Assembly (NCBI GenBank): GCA_002372275.1 | Contig: DFFP01000012.1 | Coordinates: 1-15,416, forward strand | DNA length: 15,416 bases | Reading direction: 5' to 3' | Source: Alphaproteobacteria bacterium UBA3773 | GTDB taxonomy: Bacteria > Pseudomonadota > Alphaproteobacteria > RF32 > CAG-239 | In this document: positions 1-7,712 of the stretch, piece after piece | How the letters are laid out: every line of letters starts with the position of its first letter | Position numbering within the stretch: position 1 is the first letter of the stretch | Made by a program: the position numbers and the translations under genes | The notes under the pieces: model-generated | Seen by the model: the letters and a program-made list of their open reading frames with translations, nothing else | The model's database searches: none | Told to the model about the DNA's origin: nothing

Positions 1-2115
1 GAGGCCGAATAAATAGAAGTTTTCTTGTCCGACCTGCTCCAAAATTTCGATATTAGCCCCGTCATATGTTCCAACCGTTAAAGCCCCGTTCAAGGCAAAC
101 TTCATATTTCCCGTTCCCGAAGCTTCAAAGCCGGCCGTTGAAACCTGCAAACTGATATCCGCAGCCGGAATCATTTTCTCGGCCAGTGACACGCGATAAT
201 CCGGCATAAATACCACTTTCAAGCTGTCTGAAACGCGCGGATCATGGTTCACCACATCAGCCACATTATTAATCAGCTTAATAATAAGCTTTGCGTAAGA
301 ATACGAAGGCGCAGCTTTACCGGCAAAAATATATGTCTTTTTAACCTCAGGATGAAAATTATCATTGACAATCGCCAAATAATCACCAATCACCTGCAAT
401 ATGGTCAGTAATTGACGTTTATATTCATGAATACGCTTGGCTTGAACAATATAAATACTTTTGGGGTCAACGACCTCACCTGTTGATTTAAAAATATCCA
501 GTGCCAAAAGTTTTTTATTATAGGTTTTAATATCTGCAAATTTTTGCAAAAATTTCAAATCAGAAGCATATTTTTCAAGTTTTCTCAAATCATCTAAATT
601 CGTGATCCATTCATCCCCGATGCTTTCCGAGATCAAATCCGAAAGCGGTGTATTTGCATGCAACAGCCAGCGACGCGGCGTAATACCGTTTGTAATGTTG
701 ATAAATTTTTCGGGGTATAATTCATAAAATTCAGGCACGAGCGAAGTTTTCAAAAGCTCGGTATGCAGTTTTGAAACACCGTTGACCGAAAAAGATCCGA
801 CAATCGACAGATTGGCCATCTTAATCATCTGATCATTTCCCTCACCTGTCACAATACTCACAGCCTGAAGTTTTGCCTCATTTTCGCCAAATTTTTCACG
901 TGCAAAAATCATAAAACGACGATTGATTTCATAAATAATTTGCAAGTGTCTCGGCAGTAACCTGTTTAAGATTCTGCTCGGCCATTTTTCCAAAGCTTCC
1001 GGCAACAACGTATGGTTTGTATAAGCAAAAATGTGCTTTGTAATTTCCCAAGCGTCGTCCCATTCCAAGCCGTATTGATCCATCAAGAGCCTCATCATTT
1101 CGGCAATTGCCAACGCCGGATGCGTATCATTGAGCTGAATACATACAAAATCCGGCATTTTCTTAAAATCGTTGCTCTTTTCTAAAAAGCGGCGAATAAT
1201 ATCCTGAATCGCGCACGAAACAAAGAAATACTGCTGAAGCAATCGAAGTGTTTTACCTTGTTCAATATTATCCGAAGGATACAAAACCTTTGAGATTGTT
1301 TCGGTCATAATTTTATCTTTAACAGCCTCGATATAACCGCCTTCATTAAACTTCTTTATATCAAGCTCATCATCTGTTTTAGCCGAAAAAAGCCTCAAAT
1401 AATTGACCGATTTACCGGCATATCCGACAATCGGAAAGTCATAAGGAATACCATAAATTGTGTTTGTATCGACCCATGAAAAATAGGTTCTTCCATGTGC
1501 TCCCTGATAACTCTCGACACGTCCGTAAATCGGCACATTAACCACCCGGTCGCGCCTCGGAAATTGCCACGGTGATTCTTCACAAAGCCATGTATCGGTT
1601 TGTTCAACCTGCCAACCGTTTTCAAATTTTTGTTTAAAAAGCCCGAATTGATAGTTAATGCCATACCCGAACCCGGCAAGCCCGAGAGAAGCCATCGAAT
1701 CAAGATAGCATGCGGCCAGTCTGCCAAGTCCCCCGTTACCCAAAGCCGGATCATATTCAGCATCATAAATATCTGCCATCGACAAATCGGGCATTCCCTC
1801 AATTTTAATTTCTTTAATGATGTTAAATAAGTCAAGGTTATGTAAATTATTTTCAAGAGATCTTCCCAAAAGATATTCAATCGAGAGATAATAAACGCGC
1901 TTGGATCCCACTTCATTATAGCGCGAAATAGTTCGAAACATATTATCAAGTGCAAATTCTCTGACGGCGAGCGAAATGGCTTGCAAAGTTTCTTCCTTTG
2001 TCAGCTCTATCGGGCGCTTGGCAATAAAGTAGCGAATATAATGTTCAATTGAGAGTTTTAAGCGTGCCTTTTCGATTTCGTCAATTTGAGCTTTGGTCTT
2101 ATCTGCTGTTTTCAA
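1..2115 (-). CDS. glgP: Glycogen/starch/alpha-glucan phosphorylase (3' end outside window)
   Basis: This enzyme removes glucose units from the non-reducing ends of glycogen by phosphorolysis, giving glucose-1-phosphate in the cytoplasm. The window holds 705 codons of a family usually near 800-830 residues, so roughly the last 100-130 residues lie beyond position 1. The pyridoxal-phosphate lysine is K672, inside the hallmark EASGTGNMKFALNG. Near the N-terminus, YLSIEYLLGR and DPALGNGGLGRLAACYLDS are also typical of the family. I place the start at a TTG (2113-2115): an in-frame TAA lies just upstream, no ATG lies between, and AGGAG sits about 7 nt before the TTG. A promoter at 2174-2202 drives it. 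No other glycogen gene is present, so any glg operon partners would lie to the left of the window. Identification is very secure; only the non-ATG start is inferred. Confidence 0.96.
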   Translation of the reverse strand, partial: MKTADKTKAQIDEIEKARLKLSIEHYIRYFIAKRPIELTKEETLQAISLAVREFALDNMFRTISRYNEVGSKRVYYLSIEYLLGRSLENNLHNLDLFNIIKEIKIEGMPDLSMADIYDAEYDPALGNGGLGRLAACYLDSMASLGLAGFGYGINYQFGLFKQKFENGWQVEQTDTWLCEESPWQFPRRDRVVNVPIYGRVESYQGAHGRTYFSWVDTNTIYGIPYDFPIVGYAGKSVNYLRLFSAKTDDELDIKKFNEGGYIEAVKDKIMTETISKVLYPSDNIEQGKTLRLLQQYFFVSCAIQDIIRRFLEKSNDFKKMPDFVCIQLNDTHPALAIAEMMRLLMDQYGLEWDDAWEITKHIFAYTNHTLLPEALEKWPSRILNRLLPRHLQIIYEINRRFMIFAREKFGENEAKLQAVSIVTGEGNDQMIKMANLSIVGSFSVNGVSKLHTELLKTSLVPEFYELYPEKFINITNGITPRRWLLHANTPLSDLISESIGDEWITNLDDLRKLEKYASDLKFLQKFADIKTYNKKLLALDIFKSTGEVVDPKSIYIVQAKRIHEYKRQLLTILQVIGDYLAIVNDNFHPEVKKTYIFAGKAAPSYSYAKLIIKLINNVADVVNHDPRVSDSLKVVFMPDYRVSLAEKMIPAADISLQVSTAGFEASGTGNMKFALNGALTVGTYDGANIEILEQVGQENFYLFGL

Positions 2116-2173
2116 AATCCGTCTCCTTTATAATCACACATACTTTGTTTCATCATCATTTCAAGGTTATCAA

Positions 2174-2202
2174 ATACTACTTTTTTGAATTTCATTTGTC
2201 AA
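2174..2202 (-). promoter_or_regulatory. Sigma70-type promoter of glgP
   Basis: On the minus strand a perfect -35 box TTGACA (2202-2197) is followed by a 17-bp spacer and TAGTAT as -10 (2179-2174). Transcription would start near 2167, leaving a leader of about 50 nt before the TTG start. No conserved regulatory motif was recognised in that leader. Confidence 0.7.
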
Positions 2203-2273
2203 CCACATTAAACGTCTTAAAAACCGTTCAATTTCAAAACATTTATCATAATCACTTATTTTGTATTTTAAAC

Positions 2274-2312
2274 AACAAAAAAGCCTCGTTTTTCTAAACA
2301 AACGGGGCTTTT
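2274..2312 (-). terminator. Intrinsic terminator after the sigma-factor operon
   Basis: The arms AAAAGCCTCGTTT (2278-2290) and AAACGGGGCTTTT (about 2300-2312) pair along their whole length with one G.U wobble. Read on the minus strand, the hairpin ends in a run of T and lies about 35 nt past the stop codon of the LTxxQ gene. The T-rich other flank could also let it work on the plus strand. Confidence 0.75.
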
Positions 2313-2346
2313 GACTTTCATCAATACTTAAAAAACAATTATTCAG

Positions 2347-2859
2347 CTAAGCCTCATCAGCTTTTGCCCCTCTAGGCCCCATCTTCGGCCCGTGATGGTG
2401 GGGCATACCTTTCATGTGCTTTTTACGCCAAGGCATATCCTCACGCCCACGTTGACGATCCTGCCATTTTTCTTGGTGTTCTTTTTTCATATTATCAAAT
2501 TTTGCTTTTTGTTCAGGAGTTAAAATTTTTTCAAATTCCTGCATATTTTCCTGACGCTTTGTATCCATTTTTTCGCGGATATTTTTCATTTCTTCCATCA
2601 TCGGTTCCATTTCTTTGCGTCCGTTTTCATTGATTTCTTTAGCCTTTTGACGTTGTTCATCCGTCAAATTCAAATCATCGGCCAATTTTTCAGCCATTTT
2701 TTGATGGCGTTCTTCCATTTTTTGGCGCATTTCTTCTGCGCTTAATTTTTGGTGCATTTGAGGCTCATTTGAATCTGCGAGAGCCGGTGTTTGTGCATTT
2801 ACATTAAATGTGGCAAGCATTGTTCCTGCTAAAAGTAAACTAAAAAATGAGTTTTTCAT
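2347..2859 (-). CDS. Periplasmic LTxxQ-motif protein (Spy/CpxP-like), candidate CnrX-type sensor
   Basis: This is a 170-aa exported, highly charged helical protein. Residues 1-22 form a Sec signal peptide ending FNVNA, with Q23 the likely first mature residue. The mature part is Lys/Glu/Met-rich and carries two LTxxQ motifs, LTDEQ (65-69) and LTPEQ (113-117), which mark the Spy/CpxP fold of hooked helices. Relatives include stress chaperones and the metal sensors CnrX/ZraP. The C-terminal 30 residues contain H148, H154-156 and M142, M149, M152, M160 between Pro/Gly/Lys residues, a plausible soft-metal ligand set. Its ATG overlaps the stop of the upstream sigma-factor gene (ATGA), and AGGAG lies about 7 nt upstream, so translation is probably coupled. 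By position it is a candidate sensor for that sigma factor. A simple chaperone role remains possible. Confidence 0.82.
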   Translation of the reverse strand: MKNSFFSLLLAGTMLATFNVNAQTPALADSNEPQMHQKLSAEEMRQKMEERHQKMAEKLADDLNLTDEQRQKAKEINENGRKEMEPMMEEMKNIREKMDTKRQENMQEFEKILTPEQKAKFDNMKKEHQEKWQDRQRGREDMPWRKKHMKGMPHHHGPKMGPRGAKADEA

Positions 2860-3356
2860 TTATTTTCTCCTAATAAAAAGGTTAAGTTTGTTTTTAAAAT
2901 TTCTTTTGCTTTGAATAACCTTGATTTAACTGTTCCTTCAGGAATTTTCAATTTGAAGGATATTTCATTGATGCTCATATCTTCAAAGTGAGCTAAAACA
3001 ACCACATCACGGTATATTTTCGGCAAATGATTAACGGCATTTAAAATAATTTTCTGACGCGATTTTTGATCTAACCGTTCTTCCATTTTCGGTTTAACGG
3101 AAGCTTTTTCCAAAATCGGTTCGCTTGCAATTTCACTTTTTTTCGCCTTATACGATTTTGAGCGAAACCAATCACGACATAAGTTGGCCGCAATCGTACA
3201 AATCCATTGCTTAAATTTTCCTTTGTCTTCATATTTTTCCAAATTTTGCCATGTTTTAATATAAACCTCTTGTTCCAAATCTTCGTTTTCAGAACCTGTC
3301 AAAGATTTAATCACGGCCCGCACATACTTTTGATTGTCTTTAATCAACTGTTCCAT
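2856..3356 (-). CDS. RNA polymerase ECF-family sigma factor
   Basis: A 166-aa sigma factor with only regions 2 and 4, the ECF architecture. Region 2 covers roughly residues 5-70; EDLEQEVYIKTWQNLEKY and the following KFKQWICTIAANLCRDWFR match the core-binding and -10-recognition helices. Region 4 covers about 100-158, with LPKIYRDVVVLAHFEDMS followed by a helix-turn-helix INEISFKLKIPEGTVKSRL that would read the -35 element. The start ATG lies 5 nt after the stop of the small membrane protein gene, and its own stop overlaps the ATG of the LTxxQ gene, so the three are one transcriptional unit. The neighbours suggest a membrane anti-sigma factor upstream and a periplasmic sensor downstream, as in cnrYXH, although here the sigma gene is in the middle. 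ECF subgroup and target genes cannot be assigned from this window. Confidence 0.93.
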   Translation of the reverse strand: MEQLIKDNQKYVRAVIKSLTGSENEDLEQEVYIKTWQNLEKYEDKGKFKQWICTIAANLCRDWFRSKSYKAKKSEIASEPILEKASVKPKMEERLDQKSRQKIILNAVNHLPKIYRDVVVLAHFEDMSINEISFKLKIPEGTVKSRLFKAKEILKTNLTFLLGENK

Positions 3357-3361
3357 ATTTT

Positions 3362-3619
3362 TTAACCTATCAAAAGAAGTCCGAAGTCATCACTCGGCAA
3401 TCCCAAATCCTCAATCACGGAACCGTTTTCAGCCTGATAAATTTCTTCTGCCCACACATCATAAATAACAGCAGAAGAAACAGGCACCGGCTGATGTAAA
3501 AAAAGACTTGCTGCCAAAAGCATACCCAAAACAGAAAAAGAAGCCATAATCTTTTTTTCTCTTTTTTTTCTCTTATAAAGAGGTTTTGCCTCGCTTAAAA
3601 GTTCATCAATCGTCGTCAT
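3362..3619 (-). CDS. Small single-pass membrane protein, candidate CnrY-like anti-sigma factor
   Basis: An 85-aa protein: a cytoplasmic N-terminus of about 23 residues (helical, then very basic KRKKREKK), one transmembrane helix at about 24-42 (ASFSVLGMLLAASLFLH), and a short acidic periplasmic tail ending SDDFGLLLIG. Position and size match membrane anti-sigma factors of the CnrY type. From memory, CnrY begins MADVEEWL and ends close to FGLLIGK. Here I4, L7 and L8 fall where CnrY has V4, W7 and L8, the hydrophobic residues I recall as gripping CnrH. I chose the ATG at 3619, not the upstream in-frame ATG at 3661, because AAGGA precedes it and the longer form would start upstream of the candidate ECF promoter's start site. 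The role is inferred from context and short motifs; no named domain was recognised. Confidence 0.72.
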   Translation of the reverse strand: MTTIDELLSEAKPLYKRKKREKKIMASFSVLGMLLAASLFLHQPVPVSSAVIYDVWAEEIYQAENGSVIEDLGLPSDDFGLLLIG

Positions 3620-3642
3620 ATTTTTTTCCTTTACACTCCTAT

Positions 3643-3670
3643 AAAACGAAGCAAATTTCAAAAAGGTTCA
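3643..3670 (-). promoter_or_regulatory. Candidate ECF-type promoter for the anti-sigma/sigma/sensor genes
   Basis: On the minus strand TGAACC (3670-3665) is followed by a 16-bp spacer and CGTTTT (3648-3643). This resembles the GGAAC-N16/17-CGTT layout of ECF promoters such as EcfG. It overlaps the stop codon of the U32 gene. The start site would fall near 3636, giving a leader of about 17 nt with AAGGA before the ATG at 3619. Autoregulation by the downstream ECF factor is an inference. Confidence 0.45.
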
Positions 3671-5065
3671 CTCTTTAGCGCAAATTTTTTCAAAATCTTC
3701 TTTTTTATCTGCATTCATCTTCGCATTTTGCCCCGAAAGCGGCATATATTTCCGGGCAATGACCAGTTCCGGCAAACATTTCTTTATTTGAGAAATGCTC
3801 TTATTCCACGTTTGAGGGCGAATACGAATTTTTTTACCCTCGCCGGCCGATACACGCTCTGTGACAAGCCCTGTTTCGGCATCTTCAAAAGATTTAAGCG
3901 ACAAATGAACGGTTTCAAGCGAATCTGGTATCAAAAATTCAATCGTTTCCCCGCTGTTGATATAATTTCTGATTTCAAAAATGGCATCATCGCCGTCCCA
4001 TTTAACGATCGAGCCCGCAAACACATAATCTCCGATACCTCTGGTATATTCATAATTTTGCGAAAGATTTGTCAGCTGTCCGTCAAAAAAGCCCAAACAA
4101 TATCCTCTGTTTTGCAAACAATAAAGTTCTTTGAGATAAATATCAGGCTTCCAATTTTCTTTATTTTTGAAATAGTCATCAATGGCATGCCGATAAGCTC
4201 TGGCAACGGTTGCCACATAATACTCCGTTTTGTTTCGTCCCTCAACTTTAAGACTGTCTAAGCCCAAATCCAAAATTTCATTTAAGCGTGGCATTAAACA
4301 CATATCTTTTGAATTTAGAATATATCCGCCCTTATCGTCTTCTGCGATTTCATAGTATTGATCTTGCCTATAATCTTCTTTTAAGAAAAATTCAAACAAA
4401 TCCTTATTTTCCTCTGTTATTTCCAAAGGCTTAATTGTCCCGTCTTTGAGCTTGATATTTAAGGTGTAATGCCAGCGACAACAATGCGCACATTTTCCCA
4501 TATTTGCGCTTCTGTCGGCTAAAAAATTCGAAATCAGACACCTCCCCGAATACGACATACACATCGAACCGTGAATAAATGTCTCAAGTTTAATATCAGG
4601 ACAAGCCTTCCTTATCTCTTTGGTCTCTTCAAAACTTGTTTCTCTTCCTAAAACACAAAGTTTCGCGCCCATTTTTTCCCAAAACCGAACGGCAGGCGTT
4701 GAACAAACGTTCGCTTGGGTTGAAACAAAACGGTTCAGCTCCGGCGCATGTTCCCCCACAAAATCAAACACACCGGGGTCCGAAATCAGCACCCCATCAG
4801 GTGCCAAATCTCGAAGCGTTTTTACAAATTGCGGCAACTTTTCGGCCTCCCGATTGTGGATAAACAAATTCAACGTCAAATATATTTTTTTTCCCTTTCG
4901 GTGCACAAAATCGATACCTTCTTTTAAGTCCTCCAAACTGAATTTTGACTGTGTCCTTAAACTCATATCCGGCGTTCCGGCATACACGGCATCTGCGCCG
5001 TACAAAAGAGCTGTTTTGAGTTTTACAAGAGAGCCTGCCGGCAATAAAAGTTCTGATTTTCCCAT
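3668..5065 (-). CDS. trhP: U32-family protein, TrhP/YegQ-like tRNA uridine 5-hydroxylation factor
   Basis: A 465-aa member of the collagenase-like U32 family. These proteins are no longer thought to be mainly peptidases: TrhP (YegQ) makes 5-hydroxyuridine at tRNA position 34, RlhA modifies 23S rRNA, and UbiU/UbiV act in oxygen-independent ubiquinone synthesis. The family signature is E161-S179 (ETFIHGSMCMSYSGRCLIS). Cysteines C169, C176, one of C192/C195/C196, and C256 are placed to bind the iron-sulfur cluster described in this family. The N-terminal half is a barrel-like domain beginning LLLPAGSLVKLKTALLYGADAVY, and a C-terminal domain of about 120 residues follows. The length is near that of E. 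coli YegQ (about 450) and well below RlhA (about 650), so TrhP is the best subgroup call. It starts 1 nt after the DUF3108 stop codon. The ribosome binding site is weak, which suggests coupled translation. Confidence 0.83.
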   Translation of the reverse strand: MGKSELLLPAGSLVKLKTALLYGADAVYAGTPDMSLRTQSKFSLEDLKEGIDFVHRKGKKIYLTLNLFIHNREAEKLPQFVKTLRDLAPDGVLISDPGVFDFVGEHAPELNRFVSTQANVCSTPAVRFWEKMGAKLCVLGRETSFEETKEIRKACPDIKLETFIHGSMCMSYSGRCLISNFLADRSANMGKCAHCCRWHYTLNIKLKDGTIKPLEITEENKDLFEFFLKEDYRQDQYYEIAEDDKGGYILNSKDMCLMPRLNEILDLGLDSLKVEGRNKTEYYVATVARAYRHAIDDYFKNKENWKPDIYLKELYCLQNRGYCLGFFDGQLTNLSQNYEYTRGIGDYVFAGSIVKWDGDDAIFEIRNYINSGETIEFLIPDSLETVHLSLKSFEDAETGLVTERVSAGEGKKIRIRPQTWNKSISQIKKCLPELVIARKYMPLSGQNAKMNADKKEDFEKICAKE

Positions 5066-5066
5066 T

Positions 5067-5831
5067 TTAATTTTCCGTTTCTTTGAGTGTTTGCGAGGTT
5101 GCTGTTAATTTTCCGAGCGGTGTTGAATCAATCTCAAGCTTTTTTAAAAAAGGAAGCCCTGTTTTCGGCGCTTTAGCCAAATACATTAAAATATATTTTT
5201 CGCTTGAAACCTGCCACAGCAAGTCCCCTTTTTCAAGATGTTCCTGATGAATAAAGGCCTCGCATTTTTTAACTTTTTGTCCCTCAAGAAAAACGTCATT
5301 CATATCTTTGATTTTAATATGATAAATTTTCTTGCTGTTAAAAACGGTTTTTTCCAAATCACAATTGCCTGTTTTTTGAAAACGATCAATCAACATCATC
5401 AAAACGGTTTGCATATCATACGCATCAATTTTAACTTCCGGAATCGTCACATCAACCAAACGCTTATCTTTATCTTTTATACTTTCGCGCTGATAAAGCA
5501 CCCCATTTTGATCAAACAAAAGTTTTTTTGCTCTTTGGTGCGCCGATGAAGCGGTTTTTTGCTCATAAAAAGTAGCCGTCAAGCCGGCGTCATTTATTTT
5601 CCCTTCTGTTTGATAGTCTGCCTTAAAAGAATATAAAACATCAAAAAAACCCATTGTTTGAATTGAAGATAAAAACGCATATTTATCATTTGTTTTCTGA
5701 TACGAAAGCTTTGCCAAAGCCGCATCAAACGGGCCGATTTCCACCTTAAACGTTTGCTCAATTCCTGATGCCAAAACCATATTTTGCCAGAGGCTTACAA
5801 AAAAATACAAAATAAAAACATATTTTTTCAT
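5067..5831 (-). CDS. DUF3108 domain-containing exported protein
   Basis: A 254-aa protein with a signal peptide in about residues 1-21 (MKKY, a hydrophobic stretch, then MVLAS). The mature start, EQTFKVEIGPFDAALAKLSYQ, and the later GFFDVLYSFKADYQTEGKIN follow the pattern of DUF3108, a family of proteobacterial exported proteins of unknown function. The rest alternates short beta-like strands with charged turns and has no catalytic motif I can name. It is the first gene of the minus-strand operon and shares a 67-bp intergenic space with the divergent ddl. The next gene begins 1 nt after its stop. Envelope localisation is well supported; function is unknown. Confidence 0.78.
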   Translation of the reverse strand: MKKYVFILYFFVSLWQNMVLASGIEQTFKVEIGPFDAALAKLSYQKTNDKYAFLSSIQTMGFFDVLYSFKADYQTEGKINDAGLTATFYEQKTASSAHQRAKKLLFDQNGVLYQRESIKDKDKRLVDVTIPEVKIDAYDMQTVLMMLIDRFQKTGNCDLEKTVFNSKKIYHIKIKDMNDVFLEGQKVKKCEAFIHQEHLEKGDLLWQVSSEKYILMYLAKAPKTGLPFLKKLEIDSTPLGKLTATSQTLKETEN

Positions 5832-5898
5832 TCGTTTTAGTCTTTCTTAAAATTTAAGCTCTATACTATCAAAAAAATTTCAACAATAAAGGAAAAAA
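5832..5898. promoter_or_regulatory. Divergent promoter region between the DUF3108 operon and ddl
   Basis: This AT-rich 67-bp space must serve both directions. A 13-nt palindrome CTTAAAATTTAAG lies at 5846-5858 and could bind a dimeric regulator. TATACT at 5862-5867 is a possible -10 for ddl, and the opposite strand of the same stretch offers TATAGA for the DUF3108 operon, but neither has a convincing -35. AAAGGA lies 7 nt before the ddl ATG. Confidence 0.3.
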
Positions 5899-6813
5899 AT
5901 GAAAAAAGTTTTGCTTCTTTTAGGCGGTTTTTCATCCGAACGCGAAGTCAGCTTAACCGCCGGTGCAGAAATACAAAAAGCCTTAAAAAACAAAGGTTAT
6001 AATGTCATCTGCCACGATTTAACCGACACAGCGCAATTACTTGAAACAATCAACAAAGAAAAGCCGGACGTTGTGTTTAACGGCCTATATGGCAATTTCG
6101 GCGAAGATGGCGAAATACAAGGGCTTCTTGACATGCTCTCCATCCCATACACGCACTCGTCTCTTAAAACCTCTGTTCTTGCCATGAACAAAGATTTAAC
6201 CAAACTCATCTGCATTCAAAACGGCATCAAAACGGCCGATTTTGAAGTGACCACATATAAAAAGTGGAAAACTGAGGGCACAAAGTTTCAAATCCCCTAT
6301 GTCATCAAACCGGTTTCCGAAGGTTCCAGCGTCGGGGTATTCATCATTGAAAGCAAAAACGACGAACAAAATGTTTTTTATACTGATGAAAACAGCCCCT
6401 TACTTATTGAAAAATACATCAAAGGACGTGAATTGACCGTCAGTGTTTTTAAAGACAAACCCTGTGCCGTAACCGAATTAAAACCGAAAACCGGCTTTTA
6501 TGATTATAAAGCAAAGTACACAAACGGTGAAACAACACATATTCTGCCCGCTGAGATCCCTGAAGATGTTTATAAAGAAGCTCTGCAAACAGCGCTTAAA
6601 ATACACCGTCTTTTAGATTGTCGTACTGTCTCGCGTTCAGATTTTCGCTATAACGAAAAAGACGGTCTTGTTTTTTTAGAAATAAACGTCAACCCCGGTA
6701 TGACTCCTCTTTCACTTGTACCGGAACAACTCCGTTATATCGGGATTTCATTTGAAGATTTATGTGACACACTTATCAAGGAGGCAACATGTCGCACAAT
6801 AAAGTCATTGTAA
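5899..6813 (+). CDS. ddl: D-alanine--D-alanine ligase
   Basis: This cytoplasmic ATP-grasp enzyme joins two D-alanines for the peptidoglycan precursor stem. The 304-aa length is normal. The N-terminal substrate loop LLGGFSSEREVSL carries the catalytic Glu (E14). The ATP-grasp strand is PYVIKPVSEGSSVGVF. DYKAKY with the following ILPAEIP forms the omega loop, and its Tyr favours D-Ala over D-lactate. The Mg ligands are in SRSDFR and LEINVNPGMT. Two positions differ from the common pattern: the family's LHGxxGEDG reads LYGNFGEDG, replacing the usual His by Tyr, and IPYTGS reads IPYTHS. All the metal and ATP residues I can recognise are intact, so the enzyme is probably active. It lies outside any mur/ftsZ cluster, directly before miaA, and its 3' end overlaps miaA by 25 nt. 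Confidence 0.95.
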   Translation: MKKVLLLLGGFSSEREVSLTAGAEIQKALKNKGYNVICHDLTDTAQLLETINKEKPDVVFNGLYGNFGEDGEIQGLLDMLSIPYTHSSLKTSVLAMNKDLTKLICIQNGIKTADFEVTTYKKWKTEGTKFQIPYVIKPVSEGSSVGVFIIESKNDEQNVFYTDENSPLLIEKYIKGRELTVSVFKDKPCAVTELKPKTGFYDYKAKYTNGETTHILPAEIPEDVYKEALQTALKIHRLLDCRTVSRSDFRYNEKDGLVFLEINVNPGMTPLSLVPEQLRYIGISFEDLCDTLIKEATCRTIKSL

Positions 6814-7712
6814 TTGCAGGCCCGACCGCATCCGGCAAGTCCAAGCTTGCCATTGATATCGCTTTATACTTAAACGGTGTAGTCATCAACGCCGATTCCA
6901 TGCAGGTTTATAAAGATATGCCAATTATCACGGCCGCCCCATCAGCAGAAGACAAAGAAAAAGTTCCGCACGTCTTATATGAAATTTACGACCCCTCTTT
7001 CAGGGGAAATGTCGCCTTGTGGCTTGATGCGGCAGTAGAGCAAATCAGATCGGCATGGAAAAATGAAAAAATCCCCGTTGTGGTCGGTGGCACGGGCTTA
7101 TATATCGAAAGCCTCATCAAAGGCATTTCCCCTATTCCCGAAACACCGGCAGACATTGAGCGCAAAGTTCAAAAAATAATTGATGATAAGGGCGCGCCGT
7201 TTTTGCACAAAATGCTTGAAGAAGTTGACCCTGATGCTTCCAAGAAACTGGCCCCGAACGATGCCTCACGCGTCAAGCGCGCTTATGAAGTCTTTTTATC
7301 AACCGGAAAATCCATCATCGAGTGGCGCAAATTGCCGCTCATACAAAAATTACCCGAGGCCAACTTTTTTGTAATTAAAATTTGCCCGAGCGTTCAAGAA
7401 CTGGATGCCCTTTCATACAAACGTTTTGATAAAATGGTTGAAATGGGTTGTATTGACGAGGTTGAAAAACTCTATAAACGAAAACTCAGCCCCTCACTTC
7501 CTGCCATGAAAGCCTTAGGTGTTCCGGAACTTATAGAATATTTAAGCGGTAAAACAGGAGTTTATCAAGCCGTTCAAAACGCAAAACTTCATACCAGACA
7601 ATACTGCAAACGCCAACGCACATGGTTTAAAAACAGATTAACGGCAGATTTTGAACTCCCCACCTGCTATAAAGGCAACTTCCCCAAAGAGGTCCTTGAT
7701 TTGTTAAAATAA
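6789..7712 (+). CDS. miaA: tRNA dimethylallyltransferase
   Basis: MiaA transfers a dimethylallyl group from DMAPP to N6 of adenosine 37 in tRNAs that read codons starting with U, the first step toward ms2i6A. The 307-aa protein has the P-loop GPTASGKSKLAIDIA (residues 9-23), then INADSMQVYKDMPI (the DSxQVY substrate motif), PHVLYEI, VVVGGTGLYIESLIKG, and the C-terminal HTRQYCKRQRTWFKNR that contacts the tRNA anticodon loop. The segment normally reading GTAKP is ITAAPS, a mild variant. The ATG follows a perfect AAGGAGG by 4 nt and lies inside the end of ddl, so the two genes form an operon. No clear terminator follows; downstream is the palindrome cluster. Confidence 0.96.
   Translation: MSHNKVIVIAGPTASGKSKLAIDIALYLNGVVINADSMQVYKDMPIITAAPSAEDKEKVPHVLYEIYDPSFRGNVALWLDAAVEQIRSAWKNEKIPVVVGGTGLYIESLIKGISPIPETPADIERKVQKIIDDKGAPFLHKMLEEVDPDASKKLAPNDASRVKRAYEVFLSTGKSIIEWRKLPLIQKLPEANFFVIKICPSVQELDALSYKRFDKMVEMGCIDEVEKLYKRKLSPSLPAMKALGVPELIEYLSGKTGVYQAVQNAKLHTRQYCKRQRTWFKNRLTADFELPTCYKGNFPKEVLDLLK

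Noticed and set aside
1395..1955. A 186-codon minus-strand frame inside glgP
   Set aside because: It overlaps the coding frame of glycogen phosphorylase on the same strand in another phase, and its translation looks like no protein family.
3620..3661. Longer start of the anti-sigma-like gene at the ATG at 3661
   Set aside because: It adds 14 residues that would be encoded upstream of the candidate promoter's start site, and the ATG at 3619 has a ribosome binding site and aligns better with the N-terminus recalled for CnrY.
4620..5108. A 162-codon plus-strand frame antisense to the U32 gene
   Set aside because: The opposite strand encodes a full-length U32 protein with an intact signature. 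The antisense frame has no start signal and no recognisable domain.
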